A DNA stretch of 64,000 nucleotides from Lithospermum erythrorhizon (GCA_019722365.1 JADFUC010001193.1:1-64000); one strand, 5' to 3'; positions 34,482 through 48,015 are shown, numbered from the stretch's first letter. Numbers and translations are program-made. Notes: generated by a model from the sequence alone, not told the origin.

Positions 34482-34989
34482 GATAGATATTAGATACCAC
34501 ATGTTAGAGTAGGGTTTGAATTCTCCAATCCTAATGATTGAATTACATTGTAGTTATCAGATGATAAGCTATTAATTACTTGTCAACTTGGATAATTATT
34601 TCTAGTTACGGGGTATTTTATAGAGGTAGATTATGATGTAAAATTCAATTATTAGTGATGATATTGTAGTTGCTCTACGAACAACAATTTAATAATATAA
34701 TTACTGTTTTAAAACTTAGTTTTTTTCTTTATTCTATTGAAAGTATGATATTGTCACCATAAATGTAAATCTAGTGGATGTATGCATGGGTGCATGATGC
34801 ACATAAAAAAAACATTGAGTAGATATATTATTAGTGTCTCTTTTCCTCGTACAACGAAATATCATAACATTTTCCCACAACCAAAAATAGAAATCGGCTC
34901 CTTCAATTGAGATTGGATGTACGTAATATTTTTCATGATATTTTGGACCTTCTATAGGTGTGTATCGTTTTGGAGTGTTAATTGCATAT

Positions 34990-35243
34990 TGTTATGGAAA
35001 TAATGTGATGTCTTGTCAATGAGATTACTCTTTGTCACAGTAAAGAAAGGAAGATAAATTATACATCGAGCGTTAAACTCTGCTTTATCGAAGTAATACC
35101 ATATGTATTGTATATTGGAAAGCGCATACGCCCAAGCATTCAATTTATGTGTATACAACACACCAACAAAAGTAATAAAAGATATTTTTCTCCTTGTTTA
35201 TTACCGGTCTATTTACATTGTTCTTGGATTATATTCGCTAACA
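34990..35243 (+). repeat. 5' LTR of the copia element
   Basis: 254 bp starting TGTTATGG and ending TAACA. It pairs with 47021-47272. A TATA-like GTATATTGG lies near 35109. Confidence 0.82.
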
Positions 35244-37407
35244 CGTTACCCGGCCACGATCAAGCTTTCGAATTGAGTTGAAAATAGCCAAGTTTGGTAG
35301 CACGAAGCCATATTCTGTGGCATCGATCAAGTAAATTCGAAATCTTTCTTTTATTCGGGTGTTCATGCTCGATAATATTGAAACATAGCGTATCGTTAAT
35401 ATGAAGACGAGACAAAGCATTATTAGCTATCTTGTATCTTTGTAAAGCCAATGGAAAATTATGTAGTTTCTTTTATAAAATATTCAATAGGTTTCGTATA
35501 TGCTTATTGTATATATCTTGAATTATTGTAGAGGTTGTTAATGAATAACGATAACTCCATCAAATATACTAGTCAAGCACTTTATTGCATGATGATCATC
35601 ATATATTATATTTAGACAAATTAATGGGTGTATAAGAAATATATGATAAATTTTACATATTAATCAATTTTATCGGATTGAAACATGAGTAATTGTATAT
35701 GATAATTCATTTTATCTGTCATTGTTATTGACACTTACATTTATATATTAACAATACAAACAATATTTATACATATAATTTATGACATGTTAAATATTAG
35801 ATTTATACATTTATGAGGTAAAAAAGATAATTATCAAATAACTAAATCTTGAAAATTTATTGATGATTAATTTGATATATTTGTGATGTATTCACAATAT
35901 AATATATGATTTACCAATAGTATGTTTTGACCCAGGTGTGACTAGTTCACGGACTGCTGAATAATATTGATGGAGGATCTAGCTTGGACTAAATCTAGAA
36001 GATTTATTAGTAACTTATATTTTATGTTCATTTTATAATATTTGATTTGAATCTTGTTTAATATGTGATTGATATTCACGCTAATATACGGAACACATTT
36101 GAAATATATTCATATTAATATTCAAAAGACATTTGATATATATTTTTGTGAAAAGATAACAATGTTCAATCATTTGAGTTATATTAATAATTATCAATAA
36201 AATGAATCTGATATCCATTATTCCCATTATATATATGTCTGAAGAACTATTGATGCTTGGCACCTTATTATAATCACAATTAGTCGATTACCAAAATATG
36301 ATTTTAACGTAACTTTGAAGAAGGTTTGGTTATATATCCGATTGCAAATATGATTTTGATTATCAACTTAGTTCGAGGAAGATCAATGGCTTAGATTTGA
36401 CATCCGTACAAATTAAGAACTTGAATATTCCAAAATTTCTATCATTTTCTCATTATTTTGAAAATAATACCCGAAATCGTATGAGTTCACTTATGAGACC
36501 GAAGACTCATACAATTTGTAAATTGATTCGATTAAATGGATAGAATTTTATTGATTAATTACTACCTATGATTTATTATAGGTCCAGAAGTACCATACGA
36601 ATGAAATTGCCTGAGTGTGTAGGCATATGAGGTAGTTCAAATTATCATGTATGTAGACAGTGCTATTTTCACACTATTCGAAAAGATACCAATAATTTCA
36701 CACTTGATAACAAGAGAAGCGAATGTTATCACAATATGAAGTAGTGTAAAAATTAATTGAAAACTCCGGAAGGGCCCACATACTGTTCCTTGAAGGAATA
36801 CCAATTCATAGTAAAATGCCTTTGTTTATGAATAAAGAAAAGCACATAACTTTTAAGTCAAAAGTACCTTATAAATTAATTTTTCTAACTATGCATACGA
36901 TGTAAATTGTTTGCATCATTGATGTATTCGATATGGTGTCTAGGAGCATGGATAATTTAACTCACACAAAATTATTTTGTTACGTGTTTTCATAATGTTG
37001 CTAGTCTTAAAGTAGTAGTATTTTTATACCCGGCGATTTCCTTGCCAATAAATGATTATCATTACATCCAACTTGGTGACTATTGGCACATACAAATTGA
37101 TTATTAGTCCATCAACTTATTTTTGCTAAATCCATATTTCCTTACATACTGAAAAACTAGCAATATATCATTGATGATTGTAAAATTAATATTACTTTAA
37201 TAAGTAGTAAGTTACGGAAGAACTAATATTTTTCAATAATGTAACAAAAATATTGAGGACTCCGGAGAGTTAATATTTGTAAATTGTGGAAATCAATTGA
37301 AAGGCTCACGGAAGAGATAATATATTATTTCTTGAAGTAACACGCATATTTGTACATCAAAATACGCTTTATATCGAGCGGAACTTTTGAGAATTGTGAG
37401 AACTTTT

Positions 37408-37490
37408 ATTATTTGGCATGACCGGTTAGACCATCCCGGATCAATTACGATGCGAAAAAATAACTGAAAATTTAATTGGAAACTCATTGA
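37408..37490 (+). pseudogene. Copia GAG-pre-integrase (zinc-binding) block
   Basis: Reads WHDRLDHPGSITMRK, then a stop, and a W.L.EKS-type continuation. This is the LWH.RLGHPG....M.KI block that precedes the integrase core in copia Pol, with G changed to D in the RLGHPG motif. The integrase core after it cannot be traced cleanly. Confidence 0.8.
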
Positions 37491-37839
37491 AAAGTCAATA
37501 AACTATTGAGTTTGAATAATTTATGTGAACGTGGTGTAAAACTCTCGGTCGCTGTTGTAGGGCATGTTAAACTACATGACACCCCGATTGATCGTGGGAA
37601 ATGTTACACTACATGTAGCGACGCATTCGCGTCGGACCAAATATTATACAACTCTCCCCGATATAGTTGGTTTGGTCGAGGAAACCAAATATTTTTACTT
37701 TAATTTTGAATAACATGCACAATGATGATTTTTTAAATGTCTATTATACCCAGAAGATATGTACATCTATATACCTAGAAATATGAAATTGAAACCAATT
37801 TATCAAGTAATTTTTTTATTGTGATATATCAATATTTTC

Positions 37840-38945
37840 AACATTGAGGGGGAGAATAGTATACAACTGAAAAATAGTCTATCTTGAAATGAAATATCCC
37901 TATGCTATATGATCCTCAAGATGAATAAATATGAACTCGAAGAGATAGCACAAACAATTCAAAGGATAATATGAACTAGAAGTTCACTACCAAACAAATT
38001 CGACCTCGAGATAGTAATGAAATATATCGATTGTAAACACTCATTGTATGTGAAATAGTTCCATCGTTGAAAGATATGACATTGAAGATGGTCTAAAAGA
38101 GCTCTCAGCCTCTAGAAGAGAGGAAGATGAATAGTATATCTCATGAATAAGGTAAGCTATAACTAATGTCTAGAAGACATTTACAAAGCAAAATTCATAG
38201 ATATAATGAGATTTCGGTTATCATGAACATGGTGGAACCAAAAGGAAAAAAGATTATCGACAATAAATATTGCATAAAATGAAGAGCTCACAAATCATAA
38301 ACCAATATGAGGATCAAAAATCTATCTCCTTAAGTGAGTAGATGTATATATTTATGAATGACCAAAGAGAAAAAGGCCTTGATCAAAAGAGTAACAAAAC
38401 TCACTATATAAATGAGAAATTTAGACTCGGAGTCTAATCAAATATGATACTAATGCAGTATATACTAGTGCAGTCTAATGAAACGCACTATATAAGTGAG
38501 AAATTTAGACTTGAAGTCTAATGAAGATGATACTAGTGCATTATGTCTTCAGGTACTTTGTGACAATAAATTTTAAGATTTGTCGTATAATATTTTGCAC
38601 ACTTTGAAGCCTTTAAATAAGTTATGGGTGACATATACACCCATTTTTTTAGTAGAGGATATCAAAATTATAAATGTTTGGTAGCAACAAAAGTTAACTT
38701 ATTGATTTGCATGGATGACTTATAATATAGCATGGTGAGAAATAAGTATACAATATGACATGTAGAAGGATTTGTGATGCATGAAGCACATATCTATATT
38801 CCCGGAAACTTAACTCAGTTTAGTTAATATGAGAAATATTTGAATATGAAGTAAATCGAGGAAGATGGATTGCAGAATCCCATTGCATTATTAGACATTT
38901 ATTTGCATGATCATTTTTATTCGGTAACGTGTATATGAAAGTCTA
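37840..38945 (+). pseudogene. Copia integrase-RT linker and N-terminal RT relic
   Basis: At 37840-37990 a broken frame reads NIEGENSIQLK...NEIS...YELEEIAQTIQ, matching the linker of this copia group (GGEN..L..EI.W...S..H.DP.T...E.EV..I..L..IA.Q.P). Further pieces follow to 38945, where the + strand should approach the RT catalytic site but is replaced by an LTR start. Heavily decayed. Confidence 0.55.
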
Positions 38946-40861
38946 TGTAATAACCGTTCACGTCTTAATATTCTGCGTAATAGTATACTAGTTGCTCGGT
39001 GGAATTTGAGGAGAAATCAAAAAAATCGAGAGATTGAATAATTAAAAATACAACAAATCGGTCGGTTGGTAAGTATGTTCGGTTTGAGAATTTTAAAGTT
39101 TTAATCGAATGGAATGATATTATTTTGGGTAGTAATATAATTTGTGTATAAAAATGTTCATGTTTGAAAGTTGATTATTAGAAATAAGTTAAAATAGAGA
39201 AGTATCGGTTAAGATTAAGCGATCGGGTTCGCGTGAATTAAAGCGGGCCAACCATTTAACCCATAAACCAAACACTTGGCCCCAAGCAAAACAAGAAGGA
39301 CGAAGTCCCTCTTGGCTACTTTAGGACGATAGAGCGCCCCCACCGCTGATTTTAACAGCGATTTCTCTTCCGTCTACAAGCTAGCTTTGGACCTTAAATT
39401 TCTTTGAGAGTTTCTCCTGTCATCCTACCGCCGTTCAAGGTAAAAAGGTGCGATCTTGTTGGATATTTTGTAGAGATCTCCCGAGTTGACTTTTGTTGAC
39501 TTTTGTAATTTGAATTTTATTTGCTCGATTGATTCTTGGGTTCTAAATTAGTTATTCTTGAGTTGATATATCGTGTTAAATGTGAAATTTTGGACGTTTT
39601 TAGGGCCGTTGACTTTTTGGGATTTTGGGTTGACTTCGATTTTTATGAGATATTATTGAATATAATTATTGTTTAGGCTTAGATTATAATCTAAGAGTTG
39701 ATAATGATCGATATTTGGGGTAGAAAGTGTTGTTATAGTGGAGTTGACTTTCGAGTGATTTTGGGTTGACTTTTTCTAAAAAGTTGTTGAGAGTATAAAT
39801 ATGTTATTGGACCTTTATTGTGATTGTTTTGAGGTGAAATTATGATTTATAAGTTATTGGAGGAATATATGTTAAAATTAGTTTTATTAGATTTTGAGTA
39901 GTAAACGGGCTTCGGGATTTGAGGTTGTTAGAAATGGGGTTGATTAGTTGGAAAAGTTGATATTTTGGGTTAATTGAAATTGGTTGAAAATGTTAGTATT
40001 TTGGTTAAGGTGTTGACCGATTATGGGATTTAGTCGGGATAGTTGAAATTCGTTATTTTAATGGTCATTGAAACATAATTAGTAATCTGTACTTAAGTTA
40101 TCAATTTGTAACTAAAATGGGTTAGAAAGTAATGAATTTAATTAAGATAAGGATTAAAATTGTTCAAGTAGTAATTGAAATTTTGGGTGTTTTGATTAGG
40201 CAGCGGAATGTAAAAGGTACTTTGATCGATTAGACGGGGCGTTTCTTATTGCGAACGGTGAGTACAAATCTACATGATGGGAACCATTATTATATATTAT
40301 GTTCTATATTTTGCTGTGTTTTTGTCATGGATCTATTTTGACATGTATTGAGTGATTATGATTTATATTATGAGATAATTGTGATTATGATTCATATTGT
40401 GAGATAGTTGTGATTTGATTCATGTTGATATTGTGGTGCGGCGTTGAAGATTGCTTGAGGTAAGTAATAAGCAGGCTGCCAGCTTATATTCGTTACGTGG
40501 CCTTATCGGCGGCTGTTGTATTTATGTGGCCTTATCGGCACTTTTCGTATTTATGTGGCGTTATCGTATTGTATTCTGTGTGTGGCACTTTTGTATTTTA
40601 ATGGCTTTATTAAAACCTTTTGACAGTATTCGGTGGCCTTGTCGGCGGTTGTGATTGATTTATGATTGTGGGATGTTTTAGCTGTGTGCTTTGATATTGT
40701 TTGGGAGTAGAGTAGTTGGTTGGAGGTATGAGTGACATTGAGGTGACTTGAGTATTAGGATATGACCCTATAGTTGGGATGATAGGGTTAGGTGGTTCCT
40801 CATGTACGGGATATGTGGCACTTTATCACTTAGTGTATAAATGCGGTGTGCTTAAACTTAG
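38946..40861 (+). mobile_element. Gypsy-type LTR, 5' segment (copy C1), nested in copia
   Basis: Starts TGTAATAACCGTTCACG and aligns over its length with the first 1.8 kb of solo LTR B, for example TAGTATACTAGTTGCTCGG, the AGTTGACTTT runs and GGCGTTGAAGATTGCTTGAGG. It also shares the GATTATGATT.ATATTATGA repeat with copy A. It breaks off at 40861, where a second LTR begins. The outer insertion ends at 45658 (GGGCGTTACA), but that last segment does not match B, so the relation between the two outer ends is uncertain. Confidence 0.68.
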
Positions 40862-43800
40862 TGTAATAACCCGCTTCGTTGAAAAAAAAAATTAAAATTT
40901 TTCGGTTCTTGGTGGGACCCGGTCTTGGTCTAAATAATTTCGATGATAATATTATTTAAATGAAATTTTTTAGCCGAATTACATTTATAATTTAGTAGTT
41001 TTGCTATGGAAAATTTTATCTTTGGAATTGGGTTAGATTTGAGATTTAAAATCGATAAGCGGAGAAATTAAGCAGGAAACCGGCAGGACTCGAGTTTTTA
41101 AATATCTATCCATCTTATCAACATAATTTGAAAGCGATCTACGTACCTTTCCCTCTTAAGTAGTGGCGAGATTAGCTTACCACACGCGAAGAACAAGCTA
41201 CTTCCATTTCTCAACCCGTTTGTCGCTCAAACTCGAGGGTCGTTTGTAAGAATATCGTTCTCTGATCGCTTCTCTTGAGTTAAAGGTATGAAAGTTCGAG
41301 GAATCTTTGAGATATTTCTTGGGTTTGACATAGTTGACTTTTAGTTGACTTTTCCATAATTCAATTTTATGATGAATCTTAGTCGGTTATGGGAGTTCGC
41401 CAGTGTATATAAGTGATGAATTCATGATTTAGAGGAATGATTTGAGGATGTTATGGTCGAGGTTGACTTTTCTAGGTTTTTGGTTGACTTTTTGGGGTGA
41501 TATTTTTATAAGACTTTAAATGTGTGTAGGAGTTTAATTGGGACCTTATTGTAGTTGTTGTGATGTTCAAATTGGTTATTTAAAATTTGATTGAGGGAGT
41601 TAGGTTGAAAGCGTGTTGTTCAAGTTGAGTTGTAATTGATATTTTGGAGTATAGGTTTATTGGTAGGGACACGGTGATTGCTTCAGGGCGACTTATAAGT
41701 TGATTTATAATGATAAAGTAATAAGGAATGGAATTTTAGCGGGATCAATTTGGTTGTGTCGATGGGATTATAATTCGATAGTTTCACGCCTTCGTATTGA
41801 ACCGTTTAGAAAGTAATTCAGATTAAAGTTGATAATATTTATTCTAGAGCGTAGTTCTTGGTATTAGTGCGAGTATCTTTTGCGGGTGTTGTTGGCGCTT
41901 GATGCGGGAAGGGGGCACGTTCCGTTATCGCGTTACCGTGAGGACAATTGTGATAACTAGTAGAGGTGAGTACTTATCACTACGGAGATTGTTGCTTTAC
42001 GTCTTTTACACTTTAAATTGTGTAGACATGTTATTGTGAGTACGATTATGTGAGAATGATATACATGTAATTGTTGTATGATTATGTGTGGTTCATTTGT
42101 GTGAACGTGATATGATTATGTGATTATATTACGTAGGCGTTGAAGATTTCTGGAGGTACGTAATAGCTTGAACTCCCAACTTATATTTCGATTTACGGCC
42201 TTGGCCTTGTCGGCCTTTGTTGTGTATTCACAATGGCCTTGTCGTGACATAGCAGTGCGTGGCCTTGTCGGGCGGTGTGTTTGACTTCACAGGTGTGAGA
42301 TATTTTTAGTATTGTGCTTGGATATTGTTTGGGGAGTAGGTAGATGGTTATTATTGAGAGGTGATGGTTAGAGTTATGTATGTCTTTGAGGTGACTTGAG
42401 TATTAAGGATATGACCCCAGGAATTGGGGATAGTTATGGAGTTGGGTGGCTCTTTAAGAGCGTTATCATATCGACTTTATCACGTGGTATAAGAGCGTTG
42501 TGCTCCGACTTTATATGTCGGTATAAAATTGTGTATCGAACTTTTATACGTCGGTATAAGAAGCGTTGTGTACTCCGAGATTGCTTGTCGGTATAAGGCG
42601 TTGTGTATAGAGCACTATACTTAGGGGTATAAGAGCATTGGTTATCGACTTTATACTTCGGTATAAGGCGTTGGTTATCGGCTTTATACTTCGATACCAG
42701 AGCGTTACATGGGTGTGGGTTGAGCTTGTAATAAATCGAGTTAGAATCCGGATAATTATCCCCAATGGATAGTGATTATTAATTGAAATTATAGTTTTGT
42801 TTGGAGTCTACGTATTTATAATTTCATGGTTTGGTGGGATTTTTATTTATTGGTGTATTCATTATTGAGACACTATATTCTATGTTATGCCATGTGAGTA
42901 CAGTATAATATAAATTACAGCTAGGTAGTCTGATTTATATATCACATATGTATATGCGTATTTGACTCACATCTTCATTTGTTGTGTAAGTGGCATATGG
43001 TTTAAGTTTCACCCGGTGTTAAAAGTTTCACACTAAGGCCGCGAACTACGCTTTACTTTTTAGTTTTTGGCGGCATTCGTTTGTGTCGGGTTGACGGGCA
43101 GTAGTTAGGCAGGAGAAATTTGTTGAGGAAGTTTGTTAAGTGGCTAGGTGAGCATCGGGTGGCGGAGGATCCTCAGTCGATTTTGATGTGTTGTCAAGTA
43201 TTTTTTGATTGTTGTACTTTATTTTCAAACTTTAGCCTTGTCGGCGGTTCTCACTTTTGTGATACGATGCTGATGCCTCTCTTTTTAGCCTTCTTGGCCA
43301 TTCTTTTATCCCCGGGATATGTTGTATATATGGTGTTAGTTGGTTAGATATCGCGCGATGGATTTGTAAAATATTAAAAGCTATTATTGTTTGAGAATAT
43401 TAATGGAAATAAATTTTGGTTAAATGAGTAGTTTTTTAAGCTGAGTCGTCCGTCGATTTGGTGACTCTGTTCGGATATGATCTACGCCTCGGGCGCCGAC
43501 ACAGGCGAATAGGTGGCCAGAGTGTATAAGTGCGAGTTTTGCCTTATACTTGGTATATAAGTGCGGTTAACTTCTTTGTGTATAAAGTGCGGTTTGGCCT
43601 TATACTTGGTATGATGCGGTGTGATTATCGATTGGTCGTTCCTGGCGAATTGGAAGCCGGATTTGAGCGTATGCGCGTTAGAGGTTAGCATGGTTAACAG
43701 GGGATATGAGAGATAGATAGTTGGATATTAAAGAGTTATAATTAGTTGTTGATCTCTTGAGTTCTTTACGGGTGATTGGTAACAACTCTTTTCTATTATA

Positions 43801-45224
43801 TCTCCATTATGTTATGTCGAGACTTTCTTTGGAATTATGTTGTATGACCCTTATTAGGTAGTCTGGGATATATATATATATGCTATTCATATTTGACATG
43901 TTGTTAAAATTTTTATGGTGTTGTATGATACGTTTTTATGACTTGTTTATTGGTTATGAGCGTTGTCGCAGATTATACTAGATATTGCATGATAAAATTA
44001 TAATGATCAGGTTTTGGTTGATTATTGATAATATGATCGATTTTTCTTATGGATCACCAGATTGGTAATAATCGTTATGTATCTTTTTAAGGGATGAAAA
44101 GAAGTTAGGTTGGTTATTGGTTGAGATAACTTTTGAATGAGGCATTAGGTATATAAAATTATGACCAACATTCATGCTAATCCTATAGATGATGTTGATG
44201 ATATTTTATATACAATGGAAAAATTAGTTCAAGCATTTAGTATATAAGTTATGATCTAACACGATGTTGATACGTTAAGGTGGGAATAAGTTCAGTAAAC
44301 TAAATAAAAATTTGGTAAAGACAATCTCATACTTAAGTTATCTTGAGTTAAGATATACGTCGCTCGATTTGTATTAAGAAAGTAATCACGATTTGGACGT
44401 TCGATAATAAACATTTAGATGTCATAGGAGGTAATGACTACAATTGGGGAGTAAGCGAACTTTCTGGGTGAACTAAAGACAAGTGGTTGAGTTGTGTATG
44501 CTTGAGTTAGGAGATGTTAAGATATATATATTTGAGTTGTTGTATGTTTGAGTGGTATATTATATCGGTATTAGCTATACTTGAGGAAAGATAACCAATA
44601 GAGAGACAACTCTTGTGATTAAGAATCTTGGCCAGGTAAGTAATTGACGTGATGTGGGTTATCGGTGTTAGTTGAGCGGGTTAAGGAAGATTTATATTGT
44701 AGTGAGTAGCGTATAAAATATAGCTCTGAGGTATTTAGTATTTAAATAGGTAAGGGTAGTGACTTATAATTGACTATATGAATGTTAGGTTAACTTTTGT
44801 GATATTGTTTTCCTTTCGACTTTTTAGTGACTCCACTATTTTTCACACATGGGCGGGCGTTTGATGCTAGATTCTTGAGATGACCGAATCGTTAGTAGGA
44901 AGTAATTTGCGTACCATGTGAGTGGCCCGATAGTGGCTTGAAGACCTCGGCAGTCATACTTTTTATATTCTTTGGAGTTTTTGTTGTACATAATAATTAT
45001 TCTTTGTAAAATAAATTGTTTAAAGTATTTGTATTTATATTATTATTTTTGATGAATTTGTAAGTGTTGAATTAGTTTCACCCGGGACGAGTTGTATTAT
45101 TTTTATTATCACACGTTAAATGAAGGCATTTTTTGTATAGATTTGTCCGTCGTTGGTGACTGCATTTATTTAGGTTGATGGCGGTCCCTGACACCGAGGG
45201 GGCCCTGACAGGCGGATCGTTACA
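40862..45224 (+). mobile_element. Gypsy-type LTR (copy C2), nested inside C1
   Basis: Begins TGTAATAACCCGC and ends GATCGTTACA, the same end as solo LTR B. Internal landmarks in common with B are TTGAGTTAAAGGTATGA-like and TTGACTTT runs, GGCGTTGAAGATTT, GACTTGAGTATTA.GATATGACCC, a hairpin array (42470-42720), GGGCGGGCGTTT, and GGTTGATGGCGGTCCC near the end. No internal gypsy domains or PBS are present, so it is probably another solo LTR. Flanking 5-mers (CTTAG and TATTG) do not match, so no target duplication is supported. Confidence 0.7.
42470..42720 (+). repeat. Tandem hairpin array within LTR C2
   Basis: Units of about 35-50 bp with (CGAC/GGC)TTTATACNTCGGTATAAG..GCGTTG. The best stems pair TTTATAC or CTTTATAC with GTATAA(G) around a four-base TTCG or GTCG loop (for example near 42650-42670). 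This is the counterpart of the array at 12850-13360. Confidence 0.7.
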
Positions 45225-45658
45225 TATTGATAGTATATGATAAATGTTTAGCTCTGAATTTATATTATGTTTTGTGATTGTATGATATATTTGTTTACTT
45301 ATTAAGTGGTATGAGACATTTTAATTTTTTAATGTAAGTTGTGAGATCTTACATATTTAGCAATACCCAGGCCGAAAATGTGTATGTGTGTGTGTGTGTG
45401 TGGTGTGTGATATGTTTGATAAGATTTGATTGGTACTCTGCATGCCACCAAGATTCATCTTCTTTTTTGAAGCTCATCCTATAGAACTCGATTATTAGCG
45501 TGCTTAACTTTGGGGTAATTAGGATGGGTGGCCCGGCCAGGAAGTTTACCGGTGGCCCAGCGTGAGTGAGAATAGCGTCTTTGGAAAGACTCGTGGTGGT
45601 TTGTGAGGCGGATCCATCAAATCTAATAACGTGCGACCGGTGAGCGGGCGGGCGTTAC
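45225..45658 (+). mobile_element. LTR 3' segment with TG microsatellite
   Basis: Between C2 and resumed copia RT. Contains GGGTAATTAGGATGGGTGGCCC, then ends GAGCGGGCGGGCGTTACA, a style of end seen in plant gypsy LTRs. It may be the 3' part of the LTR that starts at 38946, or of a third LTR. A (TG)n run lies at 45379-45410. Confidence 0.5.
45379..45410. repeat. TG microsatellite
   Basis: GTGTATGTGTGTGTGTGTGTG followed by GTGTGTG, about 12 dinucleotide units with two interruptions. Confidence 0.9.
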
Positions 45659-46810
45659 ATCTTCTTGTTGTTGATTAGTTACTATTGATGATCTAACAAA
45701 TATTCATGATATTATACAAGATTCGATTATAGTTTATAGAGACTTAGAAGAGTTCACAAAGTTGAATAAATTATCATGAATAAGTTAATTAATTACAAGA
45801 ACTCTTGTAGAGTTCTCGGTTGTTAAACACGATATTTATAATTGAATTTAGAGAATCAAATACCTTATAAAGGTATATCACGAAGCCAATTAGATAGCAA
45901 TGATATAAATTTGTACTCTTGTAGAGTTAGCGGTGTAAATGCAAGATGTCTGTCAATTTGAAATTAAATCTTTGTAAAAGATATATACGCTGACAATTAT
46001 CGTATAAGTATAAATCCATCTCGCATATTTGAAATTACTGGTAGAAATGTTTAATACCGATTAAGCGAAGTTAAAGCCAAGAGATAATTGATGTCGTCGG
46101 AAGACATAGACTTGGTCTTGGAAGTACCAATTAATGTATATCATACAAGCGATACATGATTGCCATAATCATGAAATATTGACAAAGCGCTTGTAGCGTT
46201 ATTTGGATATTCTACTTAAATAATCTAAAGCGGTGATGCAAATGAGGAGATATGATATAGAATGATGATCATCAAGGGGACATCACGATATGCATTGCTA
46301 TTTTTACTTCACTAAGTTTCTTTCAGGTTTTTCTTGTTAAGGTTTTAATGAGGCAATTACACGAAGCATATCTAAAGAGAATATAATATTTTATCTCGCT
46401 AGGTTTTTGTCCTACGCGGTTTTCCACAGTGACTATTTAACCAAAAGTTGGCTAAGCGATAAACTACGAAATTTTGAAATGCAAGAAGAAAGTCGTGAAT
46501 GCATTTGGTTGAGAATATGATCGACAAATCCATATTACTTATGAGAGTTTATCATATGAAAGTGATACAGCGATCTTTATGGCCGACCAGTATGATGTGT
46601 ACCTGATTAAATGAGCGACATATCAAAGGTGATAGAGACAAAAATATATTGTTGTTAATACCTGCAGCCACGATCTTGAAAAATATGGTGAAATCGATAT
46701 TCAACAAATTGATTTTGTGATAATCCAGCAGATATTTTAACTAAGTCACTCCGCTTCCCTCGATATTGAAAAGTTATCCGAGTATAGGACTCGTCGACTA
46801 AATGATGTCA
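45659..46810 (+). pseudogene. Copia RT C-terminal part and RNase H relic
   Basis: Directly after the nested LTR the frame reads LVTIDDLTNIHD, which aligns with the RT catalytic block YVDDLNI.G. The insertion therefore sits just upstream of the catalytic site. Later pieces correspond to RT thumb and RNase H: at 46590-46800 HIKGDR, ILKN.V..I, DNPADILTKSL-like (spread over frames), and R.LND. The polypurine tract and 3' LTR follow at 47010-47272. Confidence 0.65.
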
Positions 46811-47008
46811 GTGATGGCAGTCGCGGGGAGTTAATATCGTTATTACTTTTTCCTTAATCAAGGTTTTTAGAATGGGTTTTTACGATAAGGTTTTAATGAA
46901 ATGACAGCATATACAGAATAATGCACTCTTTTTTCCTTTACTTGATTTTTATCCCAGACGGGTTTTCCTAATAAGGTTTTAACGAGGCATATTCTTGTTG
47001 ATTAGACA

Positions 47009-47020
47009 TCCAAGGGGAAG
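47009..47020 (+). other. Copia polypurine tract
   Basis: CCAAGGGGAAG immediately precedes the 3' LTR start TGTTATGG at 47021. It supports the element's orientation and boundary. Confidence 0.8.
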
Positions 47021-47272
47021 TGTTATGGAAGTAATGTGGATGTCTTGTCCACCAAGTTATCTTGTCTAGCAAGAAAGGTGGGTTATCTCATCAAGATATT
47101 GAGCTACTTAACTTTTACCAAGTAATCTTTCGTATATATTGTATATTTAGGCCTTATAAATAGGCGTCGTTGTATTGTATACAACATAACAACAAAAGTA
47201 ATAAAAGAATTCTGCGTCCTTGTTTATTATTCTCTCAGTCTATTTCACGTTATTCTTGATTATATTAAAACA
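47021..47272 (+). repeat. 3' LTR of the copia element
   Basis: 252 bp, TGTTATGG...AAAACA. TATATTG near 47135-47141 and an AATAAAAGA near 47201 are in the same relative positions as in the 5' LTR. Confidence 0.82.
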
Positions 47273-47521
47273 CGTATATAGTAGCGTTAAATGTGGTCCA
47301 AAAGGTATACTTTGATCTGATAAAAATGGAGTTGTTGATGGGCCGAAACTTCGAATCCTTTGAGATGGATTGAAGAAAAATCCGGTCCGGTATCCACCTT
47401 AAAAACAATCGGACCGGTGCAGTCGAAAGTTTACACCTGCCGATGCACAGGTAGCCCCCGATATTCGCCGCGGTCGGTTCACGATATGTCATAAGCGGTC
47501 TAACCGAACCGTTACTGCAAT

Positions 47522-47700
47522 AAGTGACATTGTAGCATATTTGGTCCCTGAAAGTGTATACATATACGAGTATGCTTTGGTCCTAATAACTGACAAATAT
47601 TCTTTCGTCCTTGTTTTAGGGGTTAAAAATAGGGACGAATGTATGTGCAATATTATTCACTTTTAGGGACTATATTGTAATATTTACATCAGCTGGACCA
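47522..47700. repeat. MITE-like inverted-repeat element
   Basis: The left arm CATTGTAGCATATTTGGTCC, then CTGAAAGTG, pairs with the right arm CACTTTTAGGGACTATATTG, then TAATATTT, as diverged inverted repeats around a 90-bp centre. The same signature occurs in the PME intron at 32815-32965. No coding capacity. The superfamily and target duplication were not resolved. Confidence 0.5.
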
Positions 47701-48015
47701 AATATATTACTGATATTTATGACCAGGATAATACAACTGCTTGACCATATATATACTTACTGGGATCATATCCCATATCTGCAGCTAACTTTCTTAGCTT
47801 TGTATTTTGTATTTCAAACGCCCAGTTTCAATGTTCCTTAGAAAATTTGCATTTACTTCTGAAATTACTTGCTACATTTGCAACTAAAATTAGTAGTACT
47901 TAAGTCTTTTATTATTGGGGAAAGTATCCATAGTTTGAAGTACACTATTGGGACATTTCAGAAAGAGAGCATTAATTCAATTCTTATATGCCTCTCAAGT
48001 AATCTTATTAGTATT

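Larger units (their letters stand above)
34990..47272 (+). mobile_element. Ty1/copia element with two LTRs, carrying nested insertions
   Basis: 5' LTR 34990-35243 and 3' LTR 47021-47272 both start TGTTATGGAA and end ACA. They share AATAATGTG/GTAATGTGG, CAACAAAAGTAATAAAAGA and TCCTTGTTTATTA. The flanks CATAT (34985-34989) and CGTAT (47273-47277) form a probable target duplication with one mismatch. The LTRs are heavily diverged, so the insertion is old. Coding relics on + are an integrase zinc-binding (GAG-pre-integrase) block near 37408-37490, a linker/RT stretch at 37840-38945, the rest of RT from 45659, and RNase H near 46560-46800. Gypsy-type LTRs at 38946-45658 split the RT. No clear primer-binding site follows the 5' LTR. 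Confidence 0.85.
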
